DNA of 64,000 bases from Sulfitobacter sp. D7 (GCF_003611275.1 NZ_CP020694.1:992001-1056000); one strand, 5' to 3'. Shown: positions 25,990 to 35,701, counted from the stretch's first letter. Notes: a model not told the origin generated them from the sequence alone. Made by a program: numbers and translations.

Positions 25990-26180
25990 GCGGTGCCTCC
26001 GGCTGTTTGACCGGGATGACGTTACCAAGACGCTGACGAGTTACAAGCGTTCCGGCCTGTGCTGCGGTGGGAAGATCAAATTGCAACAGGTTGCACTGCC
26101 ACATTCATGCCATCTTCCGCGAGGGCAGCGGCTTTGCTAGGCTGGCGTTAATAAAAATACGTGAGGCAGGCAGAGCAGCA

Positions 26181-27254
26181 ATGAAAACGGGCTTTCGAGG
26201 CACGTTTGTCATCAGCTGGTCGCAAACAGAGATCGACGGTCTGGAGGCCGCGCCGGTGCAGTCGCTCGAACTGGGCTCGGCTTGGTCGTGGCGCGGGGAT
26301 ACTCTCCGTGTGGATGGGCCGAACGATGTGTTGCGGCTGGATATGGCGGACGGGGCAGAGCAGCTGCGCAAACGCGCGGCCCGCAAGGTGCAGCGCCTGA
26401 TCGGCGCGGCGCTGAAGGAGGGCGGCGTGATGTCTTCCAAACCCCAGCGTGGAGACCATACCGCCCCATCGCTCGACAACAGTTTCATGGTCACCAACGG
26501 CGCGCGGACCTACACGGTCACGCTGATTGACGCAGGCCAAGGTCGCACACCGCTGTTGATGTTTGTCGATGAATTGCCACCGCGGGATTGCGAACTGTGG
26601 GTGATGCACAGCACGCTCAAGCCGCAGCGCGATGCGCTTTCAGAGGCCGAAAGCGGTGGTGTGATTTGCTTTACCCCCGGCACCCGCATCCGCACGCCCA
26701 TGGGCAGCGCCCTGATCGAAGATCTGCGCGAGGGGGTTCTGATCCAGACCAAGGACAACGGCCCGCAACGGTTGGAGTGGATCGGCAGCCGCCGGATGAG
26801 CGGCGCGCGTCTGCACGCCATGCCGCATCTGCGCCCCGTGCGGTTCCGCTCCGGCGCTTTGGGGATCGCGCAGCCAGACGCTTCACTGCTGGTCTCGCCG
26901 GATCACCGGATCGTGCTGAAAGGCCCGCAGGCCCGTGATCTGTTCAATTGTGACGAGGTGCTGGTCGCGGCCAAAGACCTGATTAACGGGCGCAGCGTGG
27001 CCAGCGATATGTCCCTGCGCGAAGTGACCTATATCCATGTGCTGCTGGCCGAGCATCAGGTGATGTGGGCCAATGGGGTCGAAACCGAGAGCTTTCATCC
27101 CGCCGCAGCCCCGCTCACCAGTCTTGGCGCGCAGGATCGGGCGCGGCTTTTGGCGGCGCATCCGCTGTTGGAGGCTGATCCGCACAGTTACGGCGCGTTC
27201 GCGCGGCGCAATCTCAGCACGTCAGAGGCGGCGATCCTGCGGCATGTGGCCTGA
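26181..27254 (+). CDS. Hint-domain protein (Hint_2 type)
   Basis: A 357-residue protein. The start at 26181 follows GAGGCAGGCAGAGCAGCA. The first 155 residues form a variable domain. The Hint domain starts at Cys163 (VICFTPGTRIRTPMG), has the block-B-like VSPDHRIVLKG (His242) and ends around HQVMWANGVETESFHPA. Rhodobacteraceae carry many such Hint_2 proteins, often on larger secreted proteins; the domain can perform autoprocessing like hedgehog proteins. Here there is no signal peptide and no repeat domain, so its role is unknown. It converges on tlpA. Confidence 0.85.
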   Translation: MKTGFRGTFVISWSQTEIDGLEAAPVQSLELGSAWSWRGDTLRVDGPNDVLRLDMADGAEQLRKRAARKVQRLIGAALKEGGVMSSKPQRGDHTAPSLDNSFMVTNGARTYTVTLIDAGQGRTPLLMFVDELPPRDCELWVMHSTLKPQRDALSEAESGGVICFTPGTRIRTPMGSALIEDLREGVLIQTKDNGPQRLEWIGSRRMSGARLHAMPHLRPVRFRSGALGIAQPDASLLVSPDHRIVLKGPQARDLFNCDEVLVAAKDLINGRSVASDMSLREVTYIHVLLAEHQVMWANGVETESFHPAAAPLTSLGAQDRARLLAAHPLLEADPHSYGAFARRNLSTSEAAILRHVA

Positions 27255-27258
27255 GGGC

Positions 27259-27274
27259 CGGGCGCTGACGCCCG
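27259..27274. terminator. Small hairpin between convergent Hint-protein and tlpA genes
   Basis: CGGGCG and CGCCCG pair perfectly around CTGA in the 36-bp convergent gap. There is no T-run on either side, so its strength as a terminator is doubtful. Confidence 0.4.
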
Positions 27275-27290
27275 ACCTTACGTTTGGGGC

Positions 27291-27860
27291 TTAGCCCTCG
27301 GCGTCTTCTTTGATCAGCGCCGCGATAATCGCCCGCGCGCTCTCAGAGTCCCATTCCGCATCGCCCTGCAACCGGGCGATCTCACGCCCTTCACGGTCCA
27401 GTAGCACGCTGATCGGCAGGCCGAAAACGCCCATTTGGCTGGCGAGCTTTTGTTTCGGGTCTTGGTGGCGGGGCAGGCTGTCGACGCCGGCCTCTTCAAA
27501 GAAACGCTTGATCCCTTCCTCTGAATTGCGGCCTGTGGCGATGGTCAGCACCTGAAAGTCATCGCCTCCGAATTCCTTTTGCAGCGCGTTCAACTGCGGC
27601 ATTTCCTTGCGGCAGGGCGCGCACCATGTGGCCCAGAAGTTCACCAGCACGATCTTACCTTCGTAATCCGCCAGCGACATCGCCTCGCCATCGTCCTCAC
27701 GCTCAAAGGTCACGTCAGAGGCCGCTTGTGGCGCGTCATGGATCACGAGTTTCTTCATGTCCCCGTCGCGCAGCCCTGCGATGTCAGCCGTTCCGGCAAG
27801 GGCGGGGTTTGCACCTGCGACAAGCAGCGTATAAACGAAGCCAAGCACCAGATTTTTCAT
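27291..27860 (-). CDS. TlpA-like thioredoxin-fold periplasmic reductase
   Basis: A 189-residue exported protein. A signal peptide (about 1-23, ending PALAG) is followed by a TlpA/ResA-like thioredoxin domain with the redox pair WCAPC (Cys80, Cys83) in [18 protein letters not shown]. The cis-Pro region [15 protein letters not shown] is present. It probably reduces disulfides for cytochrome c or copper-site assembly. ATG at 27860 has GGAGGG six bases away. It is divergent from argH over only 23 bp, an arrangement common in Rhodobacterales. Confidence 0.9.
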   Translation of the reverse strand: MKNLVLGFVYTLLVAGANPALAGTADIAGLRDGDMKKLVIHDAPQAASDVTFEREDDGEAMSLADYEGKIVLVNFWATWCAPCRKEMPQLNALQKEFGGDDFQVLTIATGRNSEEGIKRFFEEAGVDSLPRHQDPKQKLASQMGVFGLPISVLLDREGREIARLQGDAEWDSESARAIIAALIKEDAEG

Positions 27861-27883
27861 ACGTCCCTCCAAGGGTATTCAAC

Positions 27884-29275
27884 ATGACCGACACGACCTC
27901 GAACAAAATGTGGGGTGGCCGTTTCGCCGCCGGACCGGACGCGATCATGGAGGCGATCAACGCCTCGATCGGGTTCGACAAACGGATGGCCGCACAAGAC
28001 ATCGCCGGGTCGCGTGCCCATGCCGCCATGCTGGCAGCCACGGGCATTCTGACTGATAACGACGCCGACGCGATACGGGAAGGGCTTCTCACGATCTTGT
28101 CAGAGATCGAAGAGGGCCGGTTCGAGTTCTCTGCAGCACTCGAAGACATTCACATGAACGTCGAAGCGCGGTTGAAAGATCTGATCGGGGAGCCCGCAGG
28201 CCGCTTGCACACGGGCCGCAGCCGGAACGACCAAGTCGCCACCGATTTCAAACTTTGGGTGCGCGACCAGTTGGACGCCGCCGACGAGGGGCTCCAAGCC
28301 CTGATCCGCGCGCTTTTGTCTCAGGCCGAAGCGGGCGCTGATTGGGTCATGCCCGGTTTCACCCACCTGCAAACCGCGCAGCCCGTGACATGGGGCCATC
28401 ACATGATGGCCTATGTCGAAATGTTTGGCCGCGATCTCTCGCGCATCCGCGATGCGCGTCGCCGTATGAACGAATGCCCGCTGGGGGCCGCCGCACTGGC
28501 TGGCACCTCCTTCCCGATTGACCGGGACATGACAGCAGAGGCGCTCGGCTTTGACTGCCCCGCGGCGAACAGCCTCGATGCCGTCAGCGACCGCGACTTC
28601 GCGTTGGAGTTCATGGGGGCCGCCAGCATCTGCGCCATGCATCTGTCGCGCTTTGCCGAGGAATTGGTGATTTGGTCGTCGGCACAGTTCCGCTTCGTGG
28701 CGTTGTCGGACCGTTTCTCGACCGGCTCAAGCATCATGCCGCAAAAGAAAAACCCCGACGCTGCCGAGCTGATCCGCGCCAAAGTGGGCCGTATCTTTGG
28801 GGCGAACACCGCGCTGATGATCGTGATGAAGGGCCTGCCGCTGGCCTATTCCAAGGACATGCAGGAAGACAAAGAGCAGGTCTTTGACGCTGCCGACAAC
28901 CTGATGCTGGCGCTGGCCGCGATGACCGGGATGGTGGGCGACATGACTGCGGAGCGCGAGAACCTCGCCGCCGCTGCGGGCTCGGGATTCTCCACCGCCA
29001 CCGATCTGGCCGACTGGCTGGTGCGAGTGCCGAACCTGCCGTTCCGCGACGCGCACCATGTGACCGGCACGCTGGTCGCCATGGCCGAGGCGCAGGGCTG
29101 CGATCTGCCGGACCTCACGCTGGAACAGATGCAATCGGTGCACGCCGAGATCACTAAGGACGTTTTCGATGTGCTTGGCGTCGAAAACTCGGTAAACTCG
29201 CGCATGTCCTATGGCGGCACCGCCCCTGCGCAGGTGCGTGCCCAAGTCGAGCGTTGGAAGGAAATTCTGAAGTGA
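27884..29275 (+). CDS. argH: Argininosuccinate lyase
   Basis: A 463-residue enzyme that splits argininosuccinate to arginine and fumarate, the last step of arginine synthesis. The ATG at 27884 gives [14 protein letters not shown], the usual start; the open frame upstream is shadow. Family features are WGGRF (10-14), [13 protein letters not shown], and the fumarase-superfamily signature [12 protein letters not shown] (about 284-295). It heads a rightward run of genes: two tiny lipoproteins, a DUF2834 protein and lysA, the first three joins being overlaps. Confidence 0.96.
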   Translation: MTDTTSNKMWGGRFAAGPDAIMEAINASIGFDKRMAAQDIAGSRAHAAMLAATGILTDNDADAIREGLLTILSEIEEGRFEFSAALEDIHMNVEARLKDLIGEPAGRLHTGRSRNDQVATDFKLWVRDQLDAADEGLQALIRALLSQAEAGADWVMPGFTHLQTAQPVTWGHHMMAYVEMFGRDLSRIRDARRRMNECPLGAAALAGTSFPIDRDMTAEALGFDCPAANSLDAVSDRDFALEFMGAASICAMHLSRFAEELVIWSSAQFRFVALSDRFSTGSSIMPQKKNPDAAELIRAKVGRIFGANTALMIVMKGLPLAYSKDMQEDKEQVFDAADNLMLALAAMTGMVGDMTAERENLAAAAGSGFSTATDLADWLVRVPNLPFRDAHHVTGTLVAMAEAQGCDLPDLTLEQMQSVHAEITKDVFDVLGVENSVNSRMSYGGTAPAQVRAQVERWKEILK

Positions 29276-29451
29276 AACGCGCCCTCGCGACCCTTGCTTT
29301 GCTAAGCCTTGCCGCCTGTGGCGCGGATGGCGAACCTGTGAAACCGACAGCCAGCAGCACAATCACCATGTCGTCTTCGGGCGTGTCGGTCGGCACTGCT
29401 GTCGGGCTGCGCCGCGGGCCGTTTTCGCTGGCGCTTGGGGTCGGGTCGTGA
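29272..29451 (+). CDS. Small lipoprotein coupled to argH
   Basis: A 59-residue protein starting at GTG 29272, which overlaps the argH TGA (GTGA). The leader [16 protein letters not shown] has a clear lipobox ending LAAC at Cys18, so the mature lipoprotein is only about 42 residues (Ser/Thr/Gly-rich, ending FSLALGVGS). Small lipoproteins after argH are common in this family of bacteria; their function is unknown. The GTG start is inferred from the lipobox and the coupling. Confidence 0.75.
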   Translation: MKRALATLALLSLAACGADGEPVKPTASSTITMSSSGVSVGTAVGLRRGPFSLALGVGS

Positions 29452-29606
29452 GGCCGCTTTTGCAGATTGCTCTGGTGGTCGGGACACTTAGCTTGGCCGC
29501 CTGCACCCCGCCGCAGCCATCGGCGCGGCAAGATGCGCCGCCGCCAGCCGAACCGGGGATCAGCCTGTCGGGCTATGCCACCGTCGGCGTGGCAAAGACT
29601 TTCTGA
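29448..29606 (+). CDS. Second small lipoprotein in the argH-lysA run
   Basis: A 52-residue protein too short for usual gene callers. It starts at GTG 29448, again overlapping the previous stop (GTGA), and ends at TGA 29604-29606. The leader [19 protein letters not shown] has a lipobox with Cys19. The mature part is about 34 residues, Pro-rich, ending in GYATVGVAKTF. Its end resembles the Gly/Val-rich end of the previous lipoprotein (SVGTAVGL), so the two may be ancient duplicates. The next gene's ATG overlaps its stop by one base. Confidence 0.65.
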   Translation: MRPLLQIALVVGTLSLAACTPPQPSARQDAPPPAEPGISLSGYATVGVAKTF

Positions 29607-29923
29607 TGTCGCCCCTGCGCATGCTCTACCTCGCCCTCGCGGTCTGGGGCACGATCCATCCGATGTACTACTTCATCACTTGGTTCAACGCCGAGGGTTG
29701 GAGCCTGAGCGCCATGGTCGATGCGTGGCACGCCAATGCCGCCGCCAGCGGGCTGGTCTGGGATCTGACCATCGCCGCCGTCACATTAACCATCTGGATC
29801 ATCGCCGAGGTCGCCGTGCGCCGGAATTTCAGCGCGCTGATTGCCATTCCCGCCACGTTCTGTATTGGGGTGAGCTGTGGCCTGCCGCTCTATCTGTTTC
29901 TGCGGACAGCGCCGATCAAATAG
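29606..29923 (+). CDS. DUF2834 membrane protein
   Basis: A 105-residue inner-membrane protein with three hydrophobic segments (MLYLALAVWGTIHPMYYF, LVWDLTIAAVTLTIWIIAEVAV, LIAIPATFCIGVSCGLPLYLFL). The pattern and length fit the DUF2834 family, of unknown function. The ATG at 29606 shares its A with the stop of the preceding lipoprotein gene. lysA follows 28 bp later in the same direction. Confidence 0.82.
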   Translation: MSPLRMLYLALAVWGTIHPMYYFITWFNAEGWSLSAMVDAWHANAAASGLVWDLTIAAVTLTIWIIAEVAVRRNFSALIAIPATFCIGVSCGLPLYLFLRTAPIK

Positions 29924-29951
29924 GGCCGGGACGACATAGGGCGACGCGCAA

Positions 29952-31217
29952 ATGGATCATTTTCTCTATAAAGACGGTGTGTTGCACGCCGAAGACGTGA
30001 GCTTGGCCGAGATCGCCGCCGCTGTCGGCACGCCGGTCTACGTCTATTCCACCGCGACGCTGCTGCGGCATTTTCACCTGTTCGACGATGCGCTTTCGGG
30101 CATGGATCATCTGGTCTGCTACGCGATGAAGGCCAATTCCAACCAAGCCGTGTTGCGCACGCTGGCGCAGGCGGGCGCGGGGATGGATGTGGTCTCGGGC
30201 GGGGAATACCGCCGGGCCAAGGCGGCAGGCGTGCCGGGCGACAGGATCGTCTTTTCCGGCGTAGGCAAAACCCGCGAAGAGATCGAATTGGCTCTGACGG
30301 GCGGCATTCGCCAGTTCAACGTCGAGAGCGAGCCGGAGATGATCCTGCTTGATATCGTGGCGCGTGAATTGGGCAAGGTCGCGCCGATCACCATCCGCGT
30401 GAACCCCGATGTCGATGCGAAAACCCACGCCAAGATCGCCACCGGCAAAAGCGAAAACAAGTTTGGCATCCCCATCGCCCGCGCCCGCGAGGTCTATGCC
30501 ATGGCGGCCAATCTGCCGGGGTTGGAGATTGTCGGCATCGACGTGCATATCGGCAGCCAACTCACCGATCTCGCCCCCTTTGAGCAGGCCTATGGCAAGG
30601 TCGCGGAACTGACCGAAGTGCTGCGCGCCGATGGTCATAACATCCGGCGGCTGGACCTTGGCGGCGGGTTGGGCATCCCTTACGAGCGATCCAACTCCGC
30701 CCCCCCATTGCCGACGGATTATGGCGCGATGGTGCAGCGCACGCTGGGGCATCTGGGCTGCGAGGTCGAGATTGAACCGGGCCGCCTGATCGCGGGCAAC
30801 GCGGGTGTCTTGGTCAGCGAAGTGATCTACCTCAAATCCGGCGAGGGCCGCGATTTCCTGATCCTTGATGCCGCGATGAACGACCTGATCCGGCCCGCCA
30901 TGTATGACGCATGGCATGACATCGTGCCGCTGAATGAACCCGCTCCGGGAGCCGAGCCGCGCCCGGTGGATATCGTCGGCCCGGTTTGCGAATCCGGCGA
31001 TACGTTCGCCAAACAACGCATGATGCCGGTGCTGGGGTCAGGCGATCTGGTGGCCTTCCGCTCTGCCGGAGCCTACGGCGCGGTGATGAGCAGCGAATAT
31101 AATTCGCGGCCCCTGATCCCCGAGGTGCTGGTCAATGGCGATCAATTCGCGGTTATCCGCCCACGGCCAAGCTTTGACGAAATGATAAACCGCGATACCA
31201 TCCCTGAATGGCTTTGA
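29952..31217 (+). CDS. lysA: Diaminopimelate decarboxylase
   Basis: A 421-residue PLP enzyme (alanine-racemase fold) that makes lysine from meso-diaminopimelate. The cofactor Lys60 lies in VCYAMKANSN; the Gly-rich phosphate loop is DLGGGLGIPY (about 234); the active-site Cys is in GPVCESGDTFA. The family ordering is complete. Pairing of argH and lysA in one run is common in Rhodobacterales. Confidence 0.96.
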   Translation: MDHFLYKDGVLHAEDVSLAEIAAAVGTPVYVYSTATLLRHFHLFDDALSGMDHLVCYAMKANSNQAVLRTLAQAGAGMDVVSGGEYRRAKAAGVPGDRIVFSGVGKTREEIELALTGGIRQFNVESEPEMILLDIVARELGKVAPITIRVNPDVDAKTHAKIATGKSENKFGIPIARAREVYAMAANLPGLEIVGIDVHIGSQLTDLAPFEQAYGKVAELTEVLRADGHNIRRLDLGGGLGIPYERSNSAPPLPTDYGAMVQRTLGHLGCEVEIEPGRLIAGNAGVLVSEVIYLKSGEGRDFLILDAAMNDLIRPAMYDAWHDIVPLNEPAPGAEPRPVDIVGPVCESGDTFAKQRMMPVLGSGDLVAFRSAGAYGAVMSSEYNSRPLIPEVLVNGDQFAVIRPRPSFDEMINRDTIPEWL

Positions 31218-31252
31218 CGGCATCCCGCCGCCGGGCCACCGGAGCGTGACGC

Positions 31253-33796
31253 ATGGAAACATCCACTTACAAGGCAGACGGGCTGCGCGTATTGCGCGGG
31301 CCATTGCGGCTGACTTGGGCGGGGATGCTGGCCGAGGCGCTGGTGCAGGCGCTTTGGCCGATGCTTGCGCTGGCGCTGGCGGTGCTCGCGGCGCTGATGA
31401 TGGGGGCGCAGGACGGTCTGGGCGGTAATCTGCTTTGGGCCGTATTTGCCGTTCTCGGTATCGCATTTCTGGGCACCTTGGTGTTTGCGCTGCGGCGTTT
31501 TCGGGTGCCCTCACGCGCCGATGCGCTGGCCCGGCTGGATGCCAGCCTGCCGGGGCGGCCCATTCGGGCGCTGTTGGACGATCAGGCAATCGGCGCGGGT
31601 GATGCGGCGTCGGCGGCGGTCTGGAAGGCCCATCAGAAACGGATGGCGGCACGGGCGGCGGCAGCCAAACCGGTAAAGGGTGATCTGCGTGTGTCGCGGG
31701 CTGACCCCTATGCGCTGCGCTATCTGGCGCTGCTGGCGTTCACTGTGGCATTGGTCTTTGGTTCGGTCTGGCGGCTGGGTGAGGTGACGCAACTGACCCC
31801 CGGCGGCGCGGGCGGCGCGTTGGCCTCTGGTCCGGTTTGGGAAGGTTGGGCCGAACCGCCGCGCCATACGGGCAAGCCAACGCTTTATCTGAATGACCTT
31901 GAGGCCGGGGCACTGTCGCTGCCTGCGGGCACCTTGATCACCCTGCGGCTTTACGGCGAGTTGGGCGCGCTGACGGTCGCGGAAAACGTCTCGGGCCGGG
32001 AGGGGGCGGCGTCGTCAGAACCCGCGCAGGATTTCACCCTGCGCCAAAGCGGCGTGATCAGCATTGAGGGTCCGGGCGCGCGGGCATGGCAGATCACGAT
32101 GCTGCCCGACGCCGCCCCGCAGATTGAGCGGTTGGGCCCGCCCGAGGTGACTGCCTTGGGCGAGATGAGCCTGCCGTTTGCCGCGCGGGATGATTACGGC
32201 GTCGAAGCGGGCGAGGCGCGGATCAGCCTTGATCTGGCCTCTGTCGACCGGCGCTATGGGTTGACCATCGACCCTGACACACGGCCCGAGATCGTCGTGC
32301 CGCTGCCCATGCCGATCACCGGTGACCGGCGCGATTTTGAAGAAAGCTTGATCGAGAATTTCTCTAAGCACCCTTGGGCCAATCTGCCGGTATCTCTAGA
32401 GCTTTCCGTGCTCGACGCTGCCGAACAGCAAGCCGTGACCGAGGTGAGCCAATTGACCCTGCCGGGGCGGCGCTTTTTCGATCCCGCGGCGGCAGCAGTC
32501 ATCGAGATGCGCCGCGATCTTTTGTGGTCGCGGGCCAATGCGCCGCGCATCGCGCAGGTGCTTCGCGCTGTGACCTATGCGCCGGGGGAGGATCTGCGCT
32601 CGGATGTGACGGTTCTGCGGCTCAAGCAGTTGATCCGCCGTCTGGAAATCCGCGCGCGCTATGGGTTGGACGAAGAGGTCCAGACCGAGATGGCCGAAGA
32701 CCTCTGGGCGCTGGCGATTGAACTCGAAGAAGGCGTGTTGGCCGATGCGCTGGCGCGGATGCGCCGGGCACAGGATCGGCTGAATGAGGCGATGAAGAAC
32801 GGTGCGTCGTCGGCAGAGATTGCCGAGCTGATGGAGGAATTGCGCCGCGCCACCGAAGAGTACCTAGAGCAACTCCAGCGGCAACAGGCACAGGAGGGCG
32901 AAGGCCAGCAGCCTGAAGGCGAGTCCATGCAGATGACGCAAGACGATCTGCAACGCATGATGGACCGCATTCAGGAGTTGATGGAGCAAGGCCGCATGGC
33001 CGAGGCCGCCGAGGCGCTGCATCAGTTGCAGGAAATGATGGAGAACATGCGCGTCACCCAAGGCCAGCCCGGCGAGGGCGGCAATTCACCGGGTGAGCAG
33101 GCGATGGAGGGGCTCTCGGAAACCCTGCGCGAGCAACAGGGGCTTAGCGATCAGGCCTTCCGCGACCTGCAAGAGCAGTTCAACCCCGGCACCGGGGCGG
33201 GCGAGAATGAAGGCAACGAAGGCCGCAATGGCAGTCAGGGCCGCGGTCAGAGCCATGAGGGCCAGCGGGGGCAGGGCGGCCAATCCGGCGAAGAGGGCGC
33301 CGAAGAGGGGCTGGCCGGGCGTCAGCAAGCGCTGCGCGACGAGCTGCGCCGTCAGGAAGGCCGTCTGCCGGGGCAAGGCACGCCCGAAGGGGATGCCGCG
33401 CGTGATGCACTGGACCGCGCCGGAGAGGCGATGGGCCGCGCCGGAGACGCCCTGCGCCGCGATGAGTTGGCCGAGGCAATCGACAATCAAGCACAGGCCA
33501 TGGAGGCGCTGCGCGAAGGGATGCGGTCGCTTGGCGATGCGATGGAGCAAGAACAGGGCGAGGGCCAGCCCGGTCAAGGCACTGCCGAAGGCGACCGCCG
33601 GGCCGAGGCGCGCGATCCGCTGGGGCGCGAGCAGGGGGGCAATGGGGCGAATAGCTCAGACGCGCCGCTGGCACAGGGGCCGGACGATCAGAGCCGCGCG
33701 CGGCGTCTGCTGGACGAAATCCGCCGCCGCTCGGGCGAGGCGGAGCGGCCCGAAGTTGAACGCGATTACCTCAACAGACTTTTGGATCGGTTTTAA
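31253..33796 (+). CDS. TIGR02302 family (DUF4175) membrane protein
   Basis: An 847-residue protein of an alphaproteobacterial family of unknown function. Two hydrophobic segments lie near 33-90 (AEALVQALWPMLALALAVLAALMM and LLWAVFAVLGIAFLGTLVFAL) and one near 155-172. A beta-rich periplasmic-like domain spans about 190-420. After 480 the protein is a long Gln/Glu/Gly-rich helical and low-complexity region (EGEGQQPEGES, GRNGSQGRGQS, EQGEGQPGQG), suggesting a coiled-coil or disordered tail. It lies between lysA and the convergent zinc-ribbon gene. Confidence 0.85.
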   Translation: METSTYKADGLRVLRGPLRLTWAGMLAEALVQALWPMLALALAVLAALMMGAQDGLGGNLLWAVFAVLGIAFLGTLVFALRRFRVPSRADALARLDASLPGRPIRALLDDQAIGAGDAASAAVWKAHQKRMAARAAAAKPVKGDLRVSRADPYALRYLALLAFTVALVFGSVWRLGEVTQLTPGGAGGALASGPVWEGWAEPPRHTGKPTLYLNDLEAGALSLPAGTLITLRLYGELGALTVAENVSGREGAASSEPAQDFTLRQSGVISIEGPGARAWQITMLPDAAPQIERLGPPEVTALGEMSLPFAARDDYGVEAGEARISLDLASVDRRYGLTIDPDTRPEIVVPLPMPITGDRRDFEESLIENFSKHPWANLPVSLELSVLDAAEQQAVTEVSQLTLPGRRFFDPAAAAVIEMRRDLLWSRANAPRIAQVLRAVTYAPGEDLRSDVTVLRLKQLIRRLEIRARYGLDEEVQTEMAEDLWALAIELEEGVLADALARMRRAQDRLNEAMKNGASSAEIAELMEELRRATEEYLEQLQRQQAQEGEGQQPEGESMQMTQDDLQRMMDRIQELMEQGRMAEAAEALHQLQEMMENMRVTQGQPGEGGNSPGEQAMEGLSETLREQQGLSDQAFRDLQEQFNPGTGAGENEGNEGRNGSQGRGQSHEGQRGQGGQSGEEGAEEGLAGRQQALRDELRRQEGRLPGQGTPEGDAARDALDRAGEAMGRAGDALRRDELAEAIDNQAQAMEALREGMRSLGDAMEQEQGEGQPGQGTAEGDRRAEARDPLGREQGGNGANSSDAPLAQGPDDQSRARRLLDEIRRRSGEAERPEVERDYLNRLLDRF

Positions 33797-33802
33797 GCGG
33801 GG

Positions 33803-34861
33803 TCAGCCCTGCGATTGGGTCGCCACGGTGTCGAGCCAGACCAGCAGGTCCTGTAACTGCCCATCGAGCCAAATGCGTGCGTCGTCCATCCATGCCACAT
33901 AGGACGATAGGTAAGGATCGGCCTGAGGCACGGATTGCGCAATCTGCGGCGCATAGACATAGACTGCCGCCAAGATGGCCGCCAAGGCGATCATCACGGT
34001 GAAGCCGCGCATGAACCCGCCCGATTTGCGCGGTTTTTCAGGGCGGTCGAGCGCGGCGGTGGGCGTTGGCCCCGCCTGCTGGCCCTGCGTGCGGTCGTGG
34101 CGCAGGGTTGAGTTGATCTCTTCGATATCGGGCAGCAGATCCCGGCGCGACGCGCTGCCGTAGGCGTCATTCTCGCTTTCGGGAACCGGCTCTCCGCGCA
34201 TTTTGGCCATGCGCAGCCGGGCTTCATGGGCGCGGCGGGCGTCTTCGTCCTCTGGCACGTGGTCATCTTCGGCGATGTCGGGATGGGGGGCTTGTTTGGG
34301 CGCGGGACGGGGCGCGTCGTCAAGCCCGAGGTCCGGCTGGCTTTCCAACGGCTCTGACGGACGACGACGGCGGGCTTCCTGCTCGGCCGCGGCCTCCTGA
34401 CGCAGAATTTCCGCAATGGCAGGGTCGAGCGAGCGTCTGACGGGCGCGGCGGCGGGGGCCGGGCGCGCGTTTTCCTCCTCCGGCGCGAAGGCAGCCTTTT
34501 CGAAGGCGTCGTTTTCGAAGTCGCCCTCTTCTAATGCCCCCTTTTCAAATCCGTCGTCTTCGAAGCCCTCGTCTTCGTAATCCTCATAACCCTCATCCCC
34601 GAAGGGCTGCAGATCAGGCAGGCTATTGGCCGCGGACTGCTCTTCGCCAGTGTCATCCGACGCGCGTTGCTTCATATGCATCACGTCGTCATCGAAATCC
34701 GGGTCGTCGAATTCACTGTCGTCCTGTTCGGGCGCATTGTCGGGATGATGCTGAAACCACGTCTGCCCGCAGTTGGAACATTGCACGTCACGCCCTGCCA
34801 CCGGCATCACCTCATCGGGGACTTCGTATTGCGCGTCGCAGTTGGGGCAGATCAGCCGCAT
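33803..34861 (-). CDS. MJ0042-type zinc-ribbon protein with one membrane segment
   Basis: A 352-residue protein. The N-terminal zinc ribbon is MRLICPNC..VQCSNCG (two CxxC pairs, residues 5-8 and 29-32). A long acidic region follows, with repeats of the kind DEGFEDDGFEKGALEEGDFEND (about 85-125). A single helix near the C-terminus (about 278-298, VMIALAAILAAVYVYAPQI) anchors it. ATG at 34861 or 34867 (MTMRL) are both possible. It is divergent from ftsE across 162 bp, a constant arrangement in many Rhodobacteraceae. Function unknown; a regulator or scaffold at the membrane is possible. Confidence 0.85.
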   Translation of the reverse strand: MRLICPNCDAQYEVPDEVMPVAGRDVQCSNCGQTWFQHHPDNAPEQDDSEFDDPDFDDDVMHMKQRASDDTGEEQSAANSLPDLQPFGDEGYEDYEDEGFEDDGFEKGALEEGDFENDAFEKAAFAPEEENARPAPAAAPVRRSLDPAIAEILRQEAAAEQEARRRRPSEPLESQPDLGLDDAPRPAPKQAPHPDIAEDDHVPEDEDARRAHEARLRMAKMRGEPVPESENDAYGSASRRDLLPDIEEINSTLRHDRTQGQQAGPTPTAALDRPEKPRKSGGFMRGFTVMIALAAILAAVYVYAPQIAQSVPQADPYLSSYVAWMDDARIWLDGQLQDLLVWLDTVATQSQG

Positions 34862-35023
34862 GGTCATTCCTGGGTTCGTTCGGTGCTTTCGGATCGTAAC
34901 GGACAGCATATGTCCTAGAATAACGTAGGAAAAGTGATATCTGGACAGGGTGCTGGGGTTCTGAGTGATTGAATCCTTTCCGGTGCTGAGGCACAACAGG
35001 TCGAAGTGTTTTAAGGTGGTTGC

Positions 35024-35701
35024 GTGATAGAGCTCGAAAATGTGGCCTACAGCTATGGCGGGGGCGAATTGCTGTCCGACATCACGCTGAAACTCGCCCC
35101 CGGATCGTTCCATTTCCTCACCGGCCCCTCGGGCGCGGGCAAGACCACCTTGATGAAGCTCTGCTACGGCGCTCTGCTGCCCACGGCGGGGCACCTGCGG
35201 ATGTTCGGGGCCGATGTGCGCGGGCTGGGGCGTGATGACATTGCGCTGATGCGCCGCCGCGTTGGTGTGGTGCATCAGGATGTAAAATTCCTCGACCACC
35301 TGCCGTTGACCGAGAATATCGCCCTGCCGCTGAACGTTTCGGGCCGTCAGGCCGAGGCGGGGGGCACCGATCTGGAAGAGCTGATGTCTTGGGTCGGCCT
35401 TACCAACCGGGCCGACGCCCTGCCGCCCGAGCTTTCGGGTGGGGAGCGGCAGCGGGCCGCACTGGCGCGTGCGGTGATCATGTCGCCCGATGTGATCTTG
35501 GCGGATGAGCCGACGGGGAACATCGATTGGGAGATGTCGCAACGGCTGCTGCGCCTGTTGATCGAGTTGAACCGCATGGGCAAGACCGTGTTGATCGCCA
35601 CCCATGATCTGGGCCTGATCCGCGCTACCAAGGCGCATGTCCAAGCCCGCGTGCTGCGGATCGCCAACCGGCGCATTCAACTGGCGGGGGCGGATTTGTG
35701 A
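35024..35701 (+). CDS. ftsE: Cell division ATP-binding protein FtsE
   Basis: A 225-residue ABC ATPase. Walker A is GPSGAGKT (34-41), signature LSGGERQRAALARAV (about 138-152), Walker B VILADEPTGN. The start is GTG at 35024. With FtsX it controls periplasmic peptidoglycan hydrolases during division. Its stop overlaps the ftsX start (GTGA, four bases), so subunit production is coupled. Confidence 0.94.
   Translation: MIELENVAYSYGGGELLSDITLKLAPGSFHFLTGPSGAGKTTLMKLCYGALLPTAGHLRMFGADVRGLGRDDIALMRRRVGVVHQDVKFLDHLPLTENIALPLNVSGRQAEAGGTDLEELMSWVGLTNRADALPPELSGGERQRAALARAVIMSPDVILADEPTGNIDWEMSQRLLRLLIELNRMGKTVLIATHDLGLIRATKAHVQARVLRIANRRIQLAGADL

Noticed and set aside
26669..27150. Hint domain as a protein-splicing intein
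   Set aside because: There is no split host protein around it and no clear C-terminal His-Asn plus Cys/Ser/Thr splice junction leading into a second extein.
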